Positions 10,270 through 18,521 of a stretch of 64,000 nucleotides of DNA are shown here, piece by piece. The stretch is from Plantibacter sp. Leaf314 (GTDB lineage: Bacteria > Actinomycetota > Actinomycetes > Actinomycetales > Microbacteriaceae), in assembly GCF_001423185.1 (NCBI RefSeq), contig NZ_LMOB01000001.1, positions 2,741,920 through 2,805,919 on the forward strand, written 5' to 3'. How positions within the stretch are numbered: the stretch's first letter is position 1; the number at the start of each line of letters is the position of its first letter. The translations under genes were made by a program, and so were the position numbers. The notes below the pieces were generated by a model, which was not told where the DNA came from, ran no database searches, and saw nothing but the letters and a program-made list of their open reading frames with translations.

Positions 10270-11238
10270 GTGGGTGAAGTGCGACAACCGGAAGCAGTCT
10301 GGCAGCAAGGGACACAGCAGTTGGAAGCGGAGCGTTCCGAGCGGATGCCGGTGCTCGGGGACGTGCAGCAGCACGATCGCCTGACCCTCGTCGCACCGGA
10401 TCTCGCGTGCACGATCTGCTCCGCCGCGCTCGTGCTCGGCGACCGGGTGCTGCGGTGCCCGGCCGGGCACAGTTTCGACATCGCGCGCCAGGGGTATGCG
10501 TCGCTCGTCGTCGGTGGTCGGACGCCCAAGACCGGCGACACGCAGGAGATGGTCGCCGCCCGCGCGGCCTTCCTGGAGGCGGAGCACTACGAGCCGATCG
10601 CCGGTCACGTCGCCAGGACGCTGCCGCTCGCCCGCTTCCTCCCGGACGGCTCAGTCGACGACGACAGCGCCCCGCTCGTCGTGGACATCGCCGGAGGGAC
10701 CGGCTACTACCTCGGCCGCATCCTCGATGCCCGGCCCGCCTGGCGCGGGTTCGGCTTCGACCTCTCGCCTCTCGCCGCTCGCCGGGCCGCGCGCGCTCAC
10801 GGCCGGGCCGCCGCCGCGACGGCGGATGCGTGGGCTCCGTTCCCTCTGCAGACGGCGTCGGTCGACCACCTGCTCAGCATCTTCGGTCCGCGCAACGGCG
10901 CCGAGATGCGCCGCGTGCTGCGGCCCGACGGACTGCTCACCGTCGTGACCCCGCAGCCCGGTCACCTCGCCGAACTGCGCGACCGGCTCGGCATGATCGG
11001 GATCGCCGAGCGCAAGGACGCCCGTCTCGACGCCCAGCTGGAGGGCTTCGAGCTGCGCTCCCGCGAGACCCTGGACTACTCCGTCGAGCTCATGCCGGAA
11101 GAGGTGCGCGACGAGGTCCAGATGGGCCCGAGCGCCCACCACCTCGACGACGACGTCTTCGAGCAGGCCATCGCCGACCTGCCCGGATTCACCCGCGTCA
11201 CCGTCGCTGTCACCGTGAGCGTCTTCGCTCCAGCCTGA
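10270..11238 (+). CDS. RlmA-like 23S rRNA (guanine-N1)-methyltransferase
   Basis: A 322-aa SAM-dependent methyltransferase of the RlmA family, which methylates N1 of a guanine in helix 35 of 23S rRNA (G745 or G748 depending on subgroup). An N-terminal zinc finger is visible as CTIC at about 48-51 and CPAGHSFDIARQGY at about 64-77. SAM motif I is VVDIAGGTGYYLGRILD, and FGFDLSPLAARRAAR lies downstream of it. The GTG start 10270 is preceded by TAGACT with 6 nt between, identical in spacing to serS. In actinobacteria the subgroup that targets G748 can give tylosin resistance, but the subgroup cannot be settled by eye. Confidence 0.85.
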   Translation: MGEVRQPEAVWQQGTQQLEAERSERMPVLGDVQQHDRLTLVAPDLACTICSAALVLGDRVLRCPAGHSFDIARQGYASLVVGGRTPKTGDTQEMVAARAAFLEAEHYEPIAGHVARTLPLARFLPDGSVDDDSAPLVVDIAGGTGYYLGRILDARPAWRGFGFDLSPLAARRAARAHGRAAAATADAWAPFPLQTASVDHLLSIFGPRNGAEMRRVLRPDGLLTVVTPQPGHLAELRDRLGMIGIAERKDARLDAQLEGFELRSRETLDYSVELMPEEVRDEVQMGPSAHHLDDDVFEQAIADLPGFTRVTVAVTVSVFAPA

Positions 11239-11327
11239 CCGCAGCCGCGGCGATGGATGGCAGAGGCCGTCGGCCGGGCCGTCGGTGGTGCGTCGATACG
11301 ATGGAGGGCACTCATCGAAAGGCGCTC

Positions 11328-12071
11328 ATGACGATCACCGCTGCCGCAGACGGCTCCGCCCTCGGCAACCCCGGACCCGCAGGCTGGGCCTGGTATGTCG
11401 ACGACGACTGCTGGGCGGCCGGCGGATGGCCGCACGGCACGAACAACATGGGTGAGCTGCGCGCCGTCCTCGAACTGTTCCGCGCGACCGAGCACGTGGA
11501 CGACGACCTCCACATCCTCTGCGACAGCAAATACGTCATCGACTCGATCACGAAGTGGATGCCGGGCTGGAAGAAGAAGGGCTGGAAGAAGGGCGACGGC
11601 AAGCCGGTCATGAACCTCGAGCTCATGCAGGAGATCGACGCCGCCATCGCCGGCCGTCGGTACCGGTTCGAGTGGGTCAAGGGACACGTCGGTCACCGGC
11701 TCAACGAGGCCGCCGACATCCGTGCCCGCACTGCCGCCGAGGCCTACCAGCGCAAGACGCCGGTGCCGGAGGGACCAGGCTGGACCGGTGCCGGAGCTGC
11801 GGAGGCCCCGTCGATCCCCGAGGCCGGCGCCGTCGCTGACGCCGCCTCCGAGACGACCGAGCCGGAGCTGTTCGCCGACCTCGAGGTGGAGGAGGAACGC
11901 ACCGCTCCCGTGTTCGACGCAGAGGACGACGGCGCGCTGTTCTCACTCGACGTCGAACCGACGTGGCACCAGCTCACCCTCGACCTCACGTCCGACGAGC
12001 ACGAGCGTCTCGTCCGCCGCGCCCGCGAGGCCGGCACGAGCGTCCAAGAGTTCCTCCGCAGCCTGATCTGA
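11328..12071 (+). CDS. rnhA: Ribonuclease HI with C-terminal extension
   Basis: RNase HI cleaves the RNA strand of RNA/DNA hybrids. Residues 1-145 form the catalytic domain. All four metal ligands are visible: D8 in AADGSALGNPG, E in NNMGELRAVLEL, D in CDSKYVIDS and D in NEAADIRA. The VKGHVGHRLNE loop carries the catalytic histidine. Unlike the roughly 150-aa E. coli enzyme it has another 100 residues: an acidic, Ala/Pro-rich linker (about 150-215) and a final helical segment (HQLTLDLTSDEHERLVRRA, then SVQEFLRSLI) that looks like a ribbon-helix-helix half. TACGAT at 11297-11302 is a likely -10, and GAAAGG precedes the ATG. Confidence 0.92.
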   Translation: MTITAAADGSALGNPGPAGWAWYVDDDCWAAGGWPHGTNNMGELRAVLELFRATEHVDDDLHILCDSKYVIDSITKWMPGWKKKGWKKGDGKPVMNLELMQEIDAAIAGRRYRFEWVKGHVGHRLNEAADIRARTAAEAYQRKTPVPEGPGWTGAGAAEAPSIPEAGAVADAASETTEPELFADLEVEEERTAPVFDAEDDGALFSLDVEPTWHQLTLDLTSDEHERLVRRAREAGTSVQEFLRSLI

Positions 12072-12086
12072 TCACCCGGTGCCCCG

Positions 12087-12144
12087 TTCGTTCGCCCATT
12101 CTTGGGCGAGGGGACACCCGTTCGCCCAAGAATGGGCGAACGAA
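12087..12144. repeat. Perfect 23-bp inverted repeat with nested hairpins
   Basis: Arms at 12087-12109 and 12122-12144 are exact reverse complements around a 12-nt spacer. Each arm contains its own hairpin, TCGCCCA-TTCT-TGGGCGA in the left arm and the complementary arrangement in the right. It lies exactly between convergent rnhA and the EEP-family gene, so it may terminate both. Confidence 0.85.
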
Positions 12145-12149
12145 TCAGG

Positions 12150-12860
12150 TCAGCGAGCGGCGGACTCCGGTGCGCCGTCGTCCTCGGGCACGGCGAAGCC
12201 GTAGCTCGCGTCGACGAGGATCGGCAGGTGGTCGGAGATCCCGCGACGCAGCGTCTGCACGCGGTCGATCTTCAGGCCGACGGACGTCGCGAAGTCGAAG
12301 TGCCCGCGGAACATCTTGTAGCGCGTGTAGGTGCTGCGGTCGCTCAGGCTGAGGTCGTAGCCGCTCTCCTGCATCTTCGTGCCGAGCCCCTTCTGGAAGA
12401 GGGGGTAGTTGTAGTCGCCGACCATCAGCGTCGGGACGTCACCCATGGCGTGCAGCTGCTCGTGCGCCGCCTTGATCTGGTGGCGACGCAGCGAGTTGAG
12501 TGCGGTGAGGGGCGCGGCGTGGAAGGAGGCGACGATGAGTTCGCGGCCGGCCTCGACATCGGTGAGGCGCGTGCCGATGAGCCGCTCGTGCGCGGGTGCC
12601 AGCACCATGTCGTGGAGCGACTTCTTCAGCGCGAAGGTCTGCGTCGACTCGGCGGTGAACCGGTCGCGGCGGTAGTAGATCGCGAGACCCAGGCGGTTGC
12701 GGTGGGTGCTGTCCGCGAGGTGCAGGCTGCCGAGCTCGGCAGGGAGCTGCAGGGTGTCCGCCTCCTGCAACGCGAGGACGTCCGGCCCGAACTCTTCGGT
12801 GAGCGCGACGAGTTCGCCGCTGGCCTTGTTCTTGCGGAGGTTGTAGCTGATGACCTTCAT
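12150..12860 (-). CDS. Endonuclease/exonuclease/phosphatase (EEP) family protein
   Basis: A 236-aa EEP-fold metal-dependent phosphodiesterase, a superfamily that includes exonuclease III, DNase I and inositol-phosphatase-like enzymes. The core motifs are in order: SYNLRKN (4-10), LQEAD with the metal-binding E (about 31-35), SFHAAPLTALNS with its catalytic H, GDYNYP (the GDFN motif with catalytic D and N) and the terminal SDHLPI. No signal peptide or membrane helix is present, so it is cytosolic. It is single-gene, convergent with rnhA and facing the HelD-like gene upstream. The substrate (nucleic acid or small phosphodiester) is not determinable. Confidence 0.88.
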   Translation of the reverse strand: MKVISYNLRKNKASGELVALTEEFGPDVLALQEADTLQLPAELGSLHLADSTHRNRLGLAIYYRRDRFTAESTQTFALKKSLHDMVLAPAHERLIGTRLTDVEAGRELIVASFHAAPLTALNSLRRHQIKAAHEQLHAMGDVPTLMVGDYNYPLFQKGLGTKMQESGYDLSLSDRSTYTRYKMFRGHFDFATSVGLKIDRVQTLRRGISDHLPILVDASYGFAVPEDDGAPESAAR

Positions 12861-12962
12861 CCCAGCCTCACATTCTGTTGGCAGAGCTCAAGACTACGGT
12901 CCTCACCGCCGTCGGATGCTCTGGACGGGCCCGGACGACGGTGCGTCGCCGGACGAGGGCGG

Positions 12963-15197
12963 TCAGGAACGGGTGTCGACGACCGTGAGTCGCTGGGTGG
13001 CACGGGTGAGCGCGACGTAGCGGAGCGACAACGCCGACCGGCCCGAGCCGCCCAACTGCTCCGGCTGGACGAGGACGACGCTGTCGAACTCGAGCCCCTT
13101 GCTCTCGCGCGCGGTCCCGCTCCACACCCTGGTGCGGTCGGCTCCCGCATCGGCGAGCAGCGCGTCGATGTCCGCCAGCAGTGGGCGGGGCGCGATGACG
13201 CCGGCAATCCCGACGTGTGCGGTGATCGCTTCGATCGCCGCCCGCACGGCCGTCGCTGCGAGCTCCCCGGGGCCGACGGAGAGCTGCACGGGCTCCTCCT
13301 CGCCGCGACGGATCGACACGGGCGCAGGGGACTCCGGGTCGAGTTCGAGGCGGACCGGGTCGGCGAGGTCCATGATCTGCTCGGGCGTCCGGTAGTTGAC
13401 GGTGAGGAGCTCCTGCGTCCACCGGGGGAGCTGCGGGCCGAGCAGCTCCTGCCAGCTGGAACGCGTGGCCGAGGTGCTCTGCTGGTTGATGTCGCCGACG
13501 AGCGTCATGGACCGGTTCGGTCCGCGGCGCAGGATCGCGCGTAGGAGCATCGGGGTCAGTTCCTGCGCCTCGTCGATGATGACGTGGCCGTAGACCCAGG
13601 TGCGGTCGGAGGCCGCGCGCTCCGCCGGGCTCCGGTCGTCTTCGATGGTCTGCCGGTCGGCGAGGTCCTGCGCGGAACGCAGGTAGTCGTCGTCCTGGGC
13701 CTCGTCGTCGATGCTGATGTCGCCGATCATCTCGAGCACGCTGCGTGCATACTCCACGTCGTGGCGGCGCTCGTAGGCGGCTCGACGCTGGCGTTCCAGC
13801 TCGGGCCGCTGGTCTTCCCCGATGAGTTCGGCCGCTTCGTCGACGAGGGCGATGTCGCCAGGGGTGAGGCGGTCGGCCCAGGCGGTGTCGCCGGTGCTGT
13901 CGGGGTCGGCGGGCGCACGGAGCAGGAGTCGACGCTCCTCGTCCGTGTGGTCCGGCGTCACGCGCGCCAGCAGCTCGGCATCGGTGAAGAGGCGGTCGAT
14001 GATCTCGGCCGGGTCGAGGATCGGCCACATCGTGTCGAGCAGCTCCTCGACCTCGGGCTCCTCGCTCAGCTCTTGCCGGCGTTCGTCGGCGTCCTCGCCC
14101 GTGCGGGGCTCGAAGCCGTCGCGCTTCGCCTCGAGGCCGATGAGGTGCGTCAGGACGGCCCGGTCGAATCGCAGCTTCGCTTCGTTGTGGGGGGTGCCGG
14201 AGCGTTCGATGCCGGCCTTGATCCGGCGCAGGACCCCCGGGGTCACCCGCAGGGGGCCGTCGCCGGCGATGCGGATCGTCACCGCTTCGTCGAGCGGCAC
14301 CTGTCGTTCGCGGACGGCGCGGGCGACCACGTCGGCCATGCGCAGCTGCCCCTTGAGCTCCGCGACGTCGAGCGAGTCCTCGGCGTGCGCGTCGAGGCCG
14401 GGGACGAGCGTCGCCGGCGTGACGAGCACGACGGCCGTCTCGCCGAGCGAGGGCAGCACCCGGCTGATGTAGTCGAGGAAGGTCGAGTTCGGCCCGACGA
14501 TGAGCACGACGCTCCGCATGAGGCGCTCGCGGTGCTCGTAGAGGAGATAGGCGGCGCGGTGGAGGGCGACGGCGGTCTTGCCCGTGCCCGGCCCGCCCTG
14601 CACGAGGAGGGTGCCGGGCAGGGGTGCGCGGATGATCGCGTCCTGCTCGGCCTGGATGGTGTCGACGATGTCGGCCATGTGCTTGGTCCGTGCGCGACCG
14701 AGAGCGGCGAGCAACGCGCCGGACTCGCCGATGCCGCTCGGCTCGTCCTCGCTGAGCAGCGTGGTGTCGAGGACCTCGTCGTGCACCTCGGTGACACGGC
14801 GGCCGGCCGTCCCGATGCGCCGACGGAGGCGCAGCCCCTCGGGGCGCAGCGGCGTCGCGGTGTAGAACGGGCGCGAGGCCGGGGCGCGCCAGTCGAGCAG
14901 CAGCTGGTCACCGCTCTCCGGGTCGCGCAGGCCGATGCGTCCGATGTGGTGACGTTCCTCGGTCTCGCGCTCGAGCAGGCCGAACAGCAGACCGTAGCTG
15001 GACGACCGCAGCTCGACCATCCGCTGACGGTGATGGGCGACCAGGGCGTCACGTTCCGAGAAGCTGGAGTCGTCGTCGCCGTCGAAGGCCCGGAGGGCGA
15101 GCTCGGAGCGTCGTTCCTCGAGGTCCGACTGCGTCCGGATCACGTCGTGCAGCCGGTCGAGGTGGTCCTGTTCCTCGGCGATCGCGTCGTTCTGCAC
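12963..15197 (-). CDS. HelD-like RNA polymerase-associated motor ATPase
   Basis: A 744-aa superfamily 1 helicase-like ATPase of the HelD type, which binds RNA polymerase and releases it from stalled or rifamycin-bound complexes in Gram-positive bacteria. It begins with the characteristic N-terminal coiled coil (about 1-90: DHLDRLHDVIRTQSDLEERR). Walker A is GGPGTGKTAVALHRAAYLLY (about 205-224) and Walker B is IIDEAQEL. Other SF1 motifs are YRTPEQIMDLA, ESKGLEFDSVVL and YVALTRATQRLTVV. The GTG start at 15197 has the strong Shine-Dalgarno AGAAGGAG 4 nt upstream and matches the usual start of the coiled coil. Confidence 0.92.
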   Translation of the reverse strand: MQNDAIAEEQDHLDRLHDVIRTQSDLEERRSELALRAFDGDDDSSFSERDALVAHHRQRMVELRSSSYGLLFGLLERETEERHHIGRIGLRDPESGDQLLLDWRAPASRPFYTATPLRPEGLRLRRRIGTAGRRVTEVHDEVLDTTLLSEDEPSGIGESGALLAALGRARTKHMADIVDTIQAEQDAIIRAPLPGTLLVQGGPGTGKTAVALHRAAYLLYEHRERLMRSVVLIVGPNSTFLDYISRVLPSLGETAVVLVTPATLVPGLDAHAEDSLDVAELKGQLRMADVVARAVRERQVPLDEAVTIRIAGDGPLRVTPGVLRRIKAGIERSGTPHNEAKLRFDRAVLTHLIGLEAKRDGFEPRTGEDADERRQELSEEPEVEELLDTMWPILDPAEIIDRLFTDAELLARVTPDHTDEERRLLLRAPADPDSTGDTAWADRLTPGDIALVDEAAELIGEDQRPELERQRRAAYERRHDVEYARSVLEMIGDISIDDEAQDDDYLRSAQDLADRQTIEDDRSPAERAASDRTWVYGHVIIDEAQELTPMLLRAILRRGPNRSMTLVGDINQQSTSATRSSWQELLGPQLPRWTQELLTVNYRTPEQIMDLADPVRLELDPESPAPVSIRRGEEEPVQLSVGPGELAATAVRAAIEAITAHVGIAGVIAPRPLLADIDALLADAGADRTRVWSGTARESKGLEFDSVVLVQPEQLGGSGRSALSLRYVALTRATQRLTVVDTRS

Positions 15198-15375
15198 GGT
15201 GCTCCTTCTGGGTGTGGCGCGGTCCGTGTTCCGGGTTCCCTGCGAGGACCGCACGAATACGGTAGTCGCTTTCCAGCGCCTCACCGTCCCTGGAGGCGAA
15301 GCTCCCAGAGAGCTGGTGGGTGCGCGTGGCCCCGGGATCGGCACCGGATCGCGGCTGATCGATAGGCTGGCGGGC

Positions 15376-15885
15376 ATGAGCGCACCGGACGGATGGAAGC
15401 CGCAACCCCCTGCACCGCAGGAGGCGTACCCGCAGCAGCCCACTCCGCCGCAATCCGGGGCCGTGCAGCCGTACGTCCAGCCGTATCCGGCGCAGCCGTA
15501 CGCGCAGCAGTACCCGGTACAGCAGTACCCCGTGCAGCCCTACGCGCAGCAGCCGTACGCGCAGCAGCCGTACGCGCAGCCGATGTATCCGGCCCCCTAC
15601 CCCTACCCCCAGTCACCGCCGCGTGGACTGAGCATCTCCAGCATGGTGATCGGCCTGGTCTCCCTGTTCTTCGGGTTCACCTTCCTGCTCCCGATCGTCG
15701 GCTTCGTGCTCGGACTCATGGCGCTCAAGCGGGAGCCGACCGGTCGGGCCATGGCGATCACGGGCGTCGTCCTCAACGGACTGTTCCTCCTCGGGTGGGC
15801 GGCGCTCGTCGTGCTCTGGGTGTTCGTCATCGGCGGCCTGCTCGCCGGCGTCGGCGGCGCGGCCTCGACCGGCATCAGCGCCTAG
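15376..15885 (+). CDS. DUF4190-type membrane protein with Pro/Gln/Tyr-rich N-terminus
   Basis: A 169-aa protein. Residues 1-78 are a low-complexity tail of repeated QPYAQQ/QPYPAQ units. Then come two transmembrane helices with the small-domain pattern seen in DUF4190 proteins: SSMVIGLVSLFFGFTFLLPI (about 83-110), a basic loop LMALKREPTGRAMAI, then VVLNGLFLLGWAALVVLWVF. Such proteins are common in actinobacteria and the function is unknown. The ATG at 15376 follows TAGGCT by 7 nt and is likely leaderless. It is divergent from the HelD-like gene, with 178 bp between the two start codons. Confidence 0.8.
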   Translation: MSAPDGWKPQPPAPQEAYPQQPTPPQSGAVQPYVQPYPAQPYAQQYPVQQYPVQPYAQQPYAQQPYAQPMYPAPYPYPQSPPRGLSISSMVIGLVSLFFGFTFLLPIVGFVLGLMALKREPTGRAMAITGVVLNGLFLLGWAALVVLWVFVIGGLLAGVGGAASTGISA

Positions 15886-15911
15886 CGGGACCGGTCCGGT
15901 CGGCGACCCGG

Positions 15912-16808
15912 TCAGCCGGCGGGGACGACCGTGCTGACCATCGAGAGCACCACGGCGCCGTCGACCTCTTCGCGTTCGAGCCAGACCGCGATGCTCGAGA
16001 ACTCGGTGAGCGAGGCGGCGTGCGTCCCGCCGCACGCGAGGACCGCCGGCCCGCCCGGCAGCTCGCAGTGCCACCGGCGGCGATCCGTGAGCTCGTCGCC
16101 GTCACGGTCGATCCGGACCGCTGCACCGCTGTCCAGCCAGCCGTCGAGGGTCTCGCGGATGCGTGCGCCGAGCGCCTCGAGGTCGTCGAGGGCGGCCGGG
16201 TCGAAGCCCTTCCGCCGGAGTGACTTGCCGATGCGGTAGCGGTCGGTCGACGCGTGCGGCGCGATCCTGGAGGACTCGCAGGCGAGCGCGTCGAAGTCCG
16301 GTGCGCCCAGGGTGTCGAGGACGACCTCCTTCCGCCAGGCGTCTGCGAGTGCGGCGTTCAGGGCGAGGGAGGCGAGGTGGCAGCCGGTGTGTCCGGCCGA
16401 CAACGCGTGACGGGTGGCGGCGTCGACCTCGATGCGCGCCGTCGCGCCCTCGATCGCTCCGGCTGCGGTCGTCGCGTCGCGCGCAATGAGGTGGACGACG
16501 AGGAAGGCCCAGCCCTCGGTGCCCTTCTTCACCGGGACGGCGTCGCCGAGGTACAGCTCGGTGCCGTCCGTCGCGCCCACGACACAGTCGAGCACCGCGA
16601 CCTCCCGGCCGTCGTCACCGTCGCCGAACCGGATGGTCGCCTGATCGGCGGGCTGGTCGGGCCACGCGGCGTCGACGGGGTGGCAGGCCGTCTCGTCGAG
16701 CACGACGGCGACGCGGTCGCCGACGGTCTCGACGTGCAGCACCGTGCCCGTCGAGACGAGGGCTCCTGCGGGGTAGGTGACGCGCGTGTCCGCGGTGGGG
16801 AGGGTCAT
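15912..16808 (-). CDS. Alanyl-tRNA editing (AlaX-like) hydrolase
   Basis: A 298-aa free-standing homologue of the AlaRS editing domain, which hydrolyses Ser- or Gly-mischarged tRNA-Ala with a zinc ion. The two zinc half-sites are visible: HALSAGHTGCH at about 135-145 (HxxxH type) and CGGTHAASL at about 262-270. An N-terminal beta-barrel (1-120) corresponds to the AlaX-M/L form. ATG 16808 is preceded by TAGCGT with 6 nt between, so it is leaderless. It ends 26 bp from the convergent membrane-protein gene. The substrate tRNA is inferred from the family. Confidence 0.85.
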   Translation of the reverse strand: MTLPTADTRVTYPAGALVSTGTVLHVETVGDRVAVVLDETACHPVDAAWPDQPADQATIRFGDGDDGREVAVLDCVVGATDGTELYLGDAVPVKKGTEGWAFLVVHLIARDATTAAGAIEGATARIEVDAATRHALSAGHTGCHLASLALNAALADAWRKEVVLDTLGAPDFDALACESSRIAPHASTDRYRIGKSLRRKGFDPAALDDLEALGARIRETLDGWLDSGAAVRIDRDGDELTDRRRWHCELPGGPAVLACGGTHAASLTEFSSIAVWLEREEVDGAVVLSMVSTVVPAG

Positions 16809-16933
16809 GTCTCCACGCTAGCGCGAGCGCCTCTGATGCCCGGAGTCCACTGTCAACCCCGGGAAACCGTGGAAGGTCCCCCGTAGAGTCACGGGACACG
16901 GGGCGCGACGCGCTCCGCGGAGAGGAGTGCATC

Positions 16934-17299
16934 ATGACGGATCAGCAGGACCAGCGTTCAGGCGACGACCTCGCGACCGGTGAGGCCGGAGCCGACCAGG
17001 AGGCCTGGGAAGGCGCCGACATCGACACGGCCGAGCTCGTGAGCTCCGACCAGACGACCGCCGGCTCGGGCTCGGACGGCTCGAGCCAGACCGTCGACGG
17101 CACGGGCTCCGAGGACGCCGCTCCCGCCGAGGAGCAGGCGACCGAAGAGGCCGTCGAGACCCCGGCGCCGTCGACCGAGCTCGACGAGCCGCTGGGCGAC
17201 GCCGACGCCGACGGTTCGACCGACCACCAGCCCGACTCGGGGCCCGCCTCCGAGGTCACCGATGACGCACGTGAGGTCTACGACACCGCTCCCGACTGA
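16934..17299 (+). CDS. Acidic, disordered small protein
   Basis: A 121-aa product almost free of basic and aromatic residues, dominated by D, E, S, T, A, G and P from end to end, so it is predicted to be intrinsically disordered. AGAGGAG lies 6 nt before the ATG, and a strong hairpin follows the stop at 17320, so it is a self-contained transcription unit and very likely a real gene. I see no domain or targeting signal and propose no function. Confidence 0.7.
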   Translation: MTDQQDQRSGDDLATGEAGADQEAWEGADIDTAELVSSDQTTAGSGSDGSSQTVDGTGSEDAAPAEEQATEEAVETPAPSTELDEPLGDADADGSTDHQPDSGPASEVTDDAREVYDTAPD

Positions 17300-17319
17300 G
17301 CGATCACCGGAACGACGCC

Positions 17320-17361
17320 CGACGGGCCGTCCTCGTGCACCTGCACGACGGCGGCCCGTCG
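17320..17361. terminator. Long hairpin between convergent genes
   Basis: Arms CGACGGGCCG...TCGTGC and their complement pair over 19 bp with a 3-bp internal mismatch and a short loop. It starts 20 nt after the acidic-protein stop and serves the plus strand; the convergent YdcF-like gene ends at 17432. Confidence 0.7.
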
Positions 17362-17431
17362 TGTCGTGTCGGGAGTTCCTCGCGGGGGCGGCCGGTGCTG
17401 CGTGCGAGGACGATCCCCGAGGAGGCCCCGT

Positions 17432-18460
17432 TCAGATCGGGAGCAGCGACCAGACGACGGCGAGCGCGACGAGGGCGGCCGCCCCGGCGATCGCCAGGCC
17501 GTTGAGTGCGCGGTGCTCCACCATGATCGCGACGTACTCGCGGAGGAACGCGCTCGGCACGTAGTACGCGGCCGTCGGCGAACCGATCACCTGCGCGTCG
17601 CTGCCGATGGACCGCGCGAGGAGGGCGGCGCGGAGGACGTGGTAGTTGTTCGTGACGACGAGGGTGTCACCGTCCCGGCCGCTCGACTCCTGCAGCTCGC
17701 GCGAGCGGAGCAGGTTCTCGCGCGTGCTCGTCGATTCGGTCTCGGGGAGCACGTCCGCCGGTTCGGCGCCGTTCGCGATGAGGTACTCCGCCATGGCGAC
17801 GCCCTCGGGTCTCGGCTCGTCCTCCCCCTGGCCGCCAGAGGGGATCAGGAGCGGCCGGCGCGTGCCCGGACGTGCGGCGCGATGGATGCGGAGCGCGAGG
17901 TCCAGGCGGCTGCGCAGCAGGGGAGGGACTTCGCCGTCGATCAGACCTGAGCCGAGGATGACGACCACGTCGGGCGTGACGGTGTGCCGGAAGCGGCTGT
18001 AGACCAGGGAGTAGACGCCGAACGCCGCGAAGGTCGCCGCCGCGTAGAAGCACGCGAATCCGAGGAGGACCCCCACGGCGACGAGGAGGATCGCGGCCCA
18101 GGACGGGAGCGAGCTCAGGTCGAGTCCGAGCACGAGGAGGACGGCGAGCACCGGGAGGACGAGGATCGCGACCCCCGCGAAGAGCGAGAGGAGGTTGCCC
18201 AGGCTCCGTCCCTCGAGCCGGATCATGGTGATGCCGTTCCCGATGAGGAGCACGGCGAGCACGCCGACGAGCAGGACCGCGCCGAACGCCGCCAGCAGCA
18301 CCGTGAACGGCGTCGTGCGGGAGGCCTCCGTGAGGAGGGCGACAAGCCCGCAGGCGATGGCTGCGACGAGGAAGACACCGTTGCGTAGGCGGCGTGCGTC
18401 GCGGCGTCGACTCGCGAGGTACAGCACGGCGAAGACGACGGCCGGGAGCAACATGATCAT
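17432..18460 (-). CDS. YdcF/SanA-like DUF218 membrane protein
   Basis: A 342-aa integral membrane protein with about four N-terminal helices (residues 1-145), one of the DUF218 (ElyC/SanA/YdcF) domain at about 150-300, and a final helix at about 315-335. Domain motifs are VVVILGSGL, the PSGGQGEDEPRPEG loop, ESTSTRENLLRS and VTNNYHVLRAALLA. Members are implicated in envelope or lipid-carrier metabolism, but the biochemical role is not settled. The ATG at 18460 lies 6 nt after CAGGAT. It is probably independent of the antiporter gene 61 bp upstream. Confidence 0.88.
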   Translation of the reverse strand: MIMLLPAVVFAVLYLASRRRDARRLRNGVFLVAAIACGLVALLTEASRTTPFTVLLAAFGAVLLVGVLAVLLIGNGITMIRLEGRSLGNLLSLFAGVAILVLPVLAVLLVLGLDLSSLPSWAAILLVAVGVLLGFACFYAAATFAAFGVYSLVYSRFRHTVTPDVVVILGSGLIDGEVPPLLRSRLDLALRIHRAARPGTRRPLLIPSGGQGEDEPRPEGVAMAEYLIANGAEPADVLPETESTSTRENLLRSRELQESSGRDGDTLVVTNNYHVLRAALLARSIGSDAQVIGSPTAAYYVPSAFLREYVAIMVEHRALNGLAIAGAAALVALAVVWSLLPI

Positions 18461-18521
18461 GTCCTCATCCTGCCCGACGGTCCGTCCCGGCCCGATCCTC
18501 CGCCTCGGATCGCGTCGACCG

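Noticed and set aside
15198..15443. N-terminal extension of the HelD-like ATPase upstream of 15197
   Set aside because: The upstream codons read through the promoter region of the divergent membrane gene and have no family similarity, whereas GTG 15197 has a strong Shine-Dalgarno and the family's normal N-terminus.
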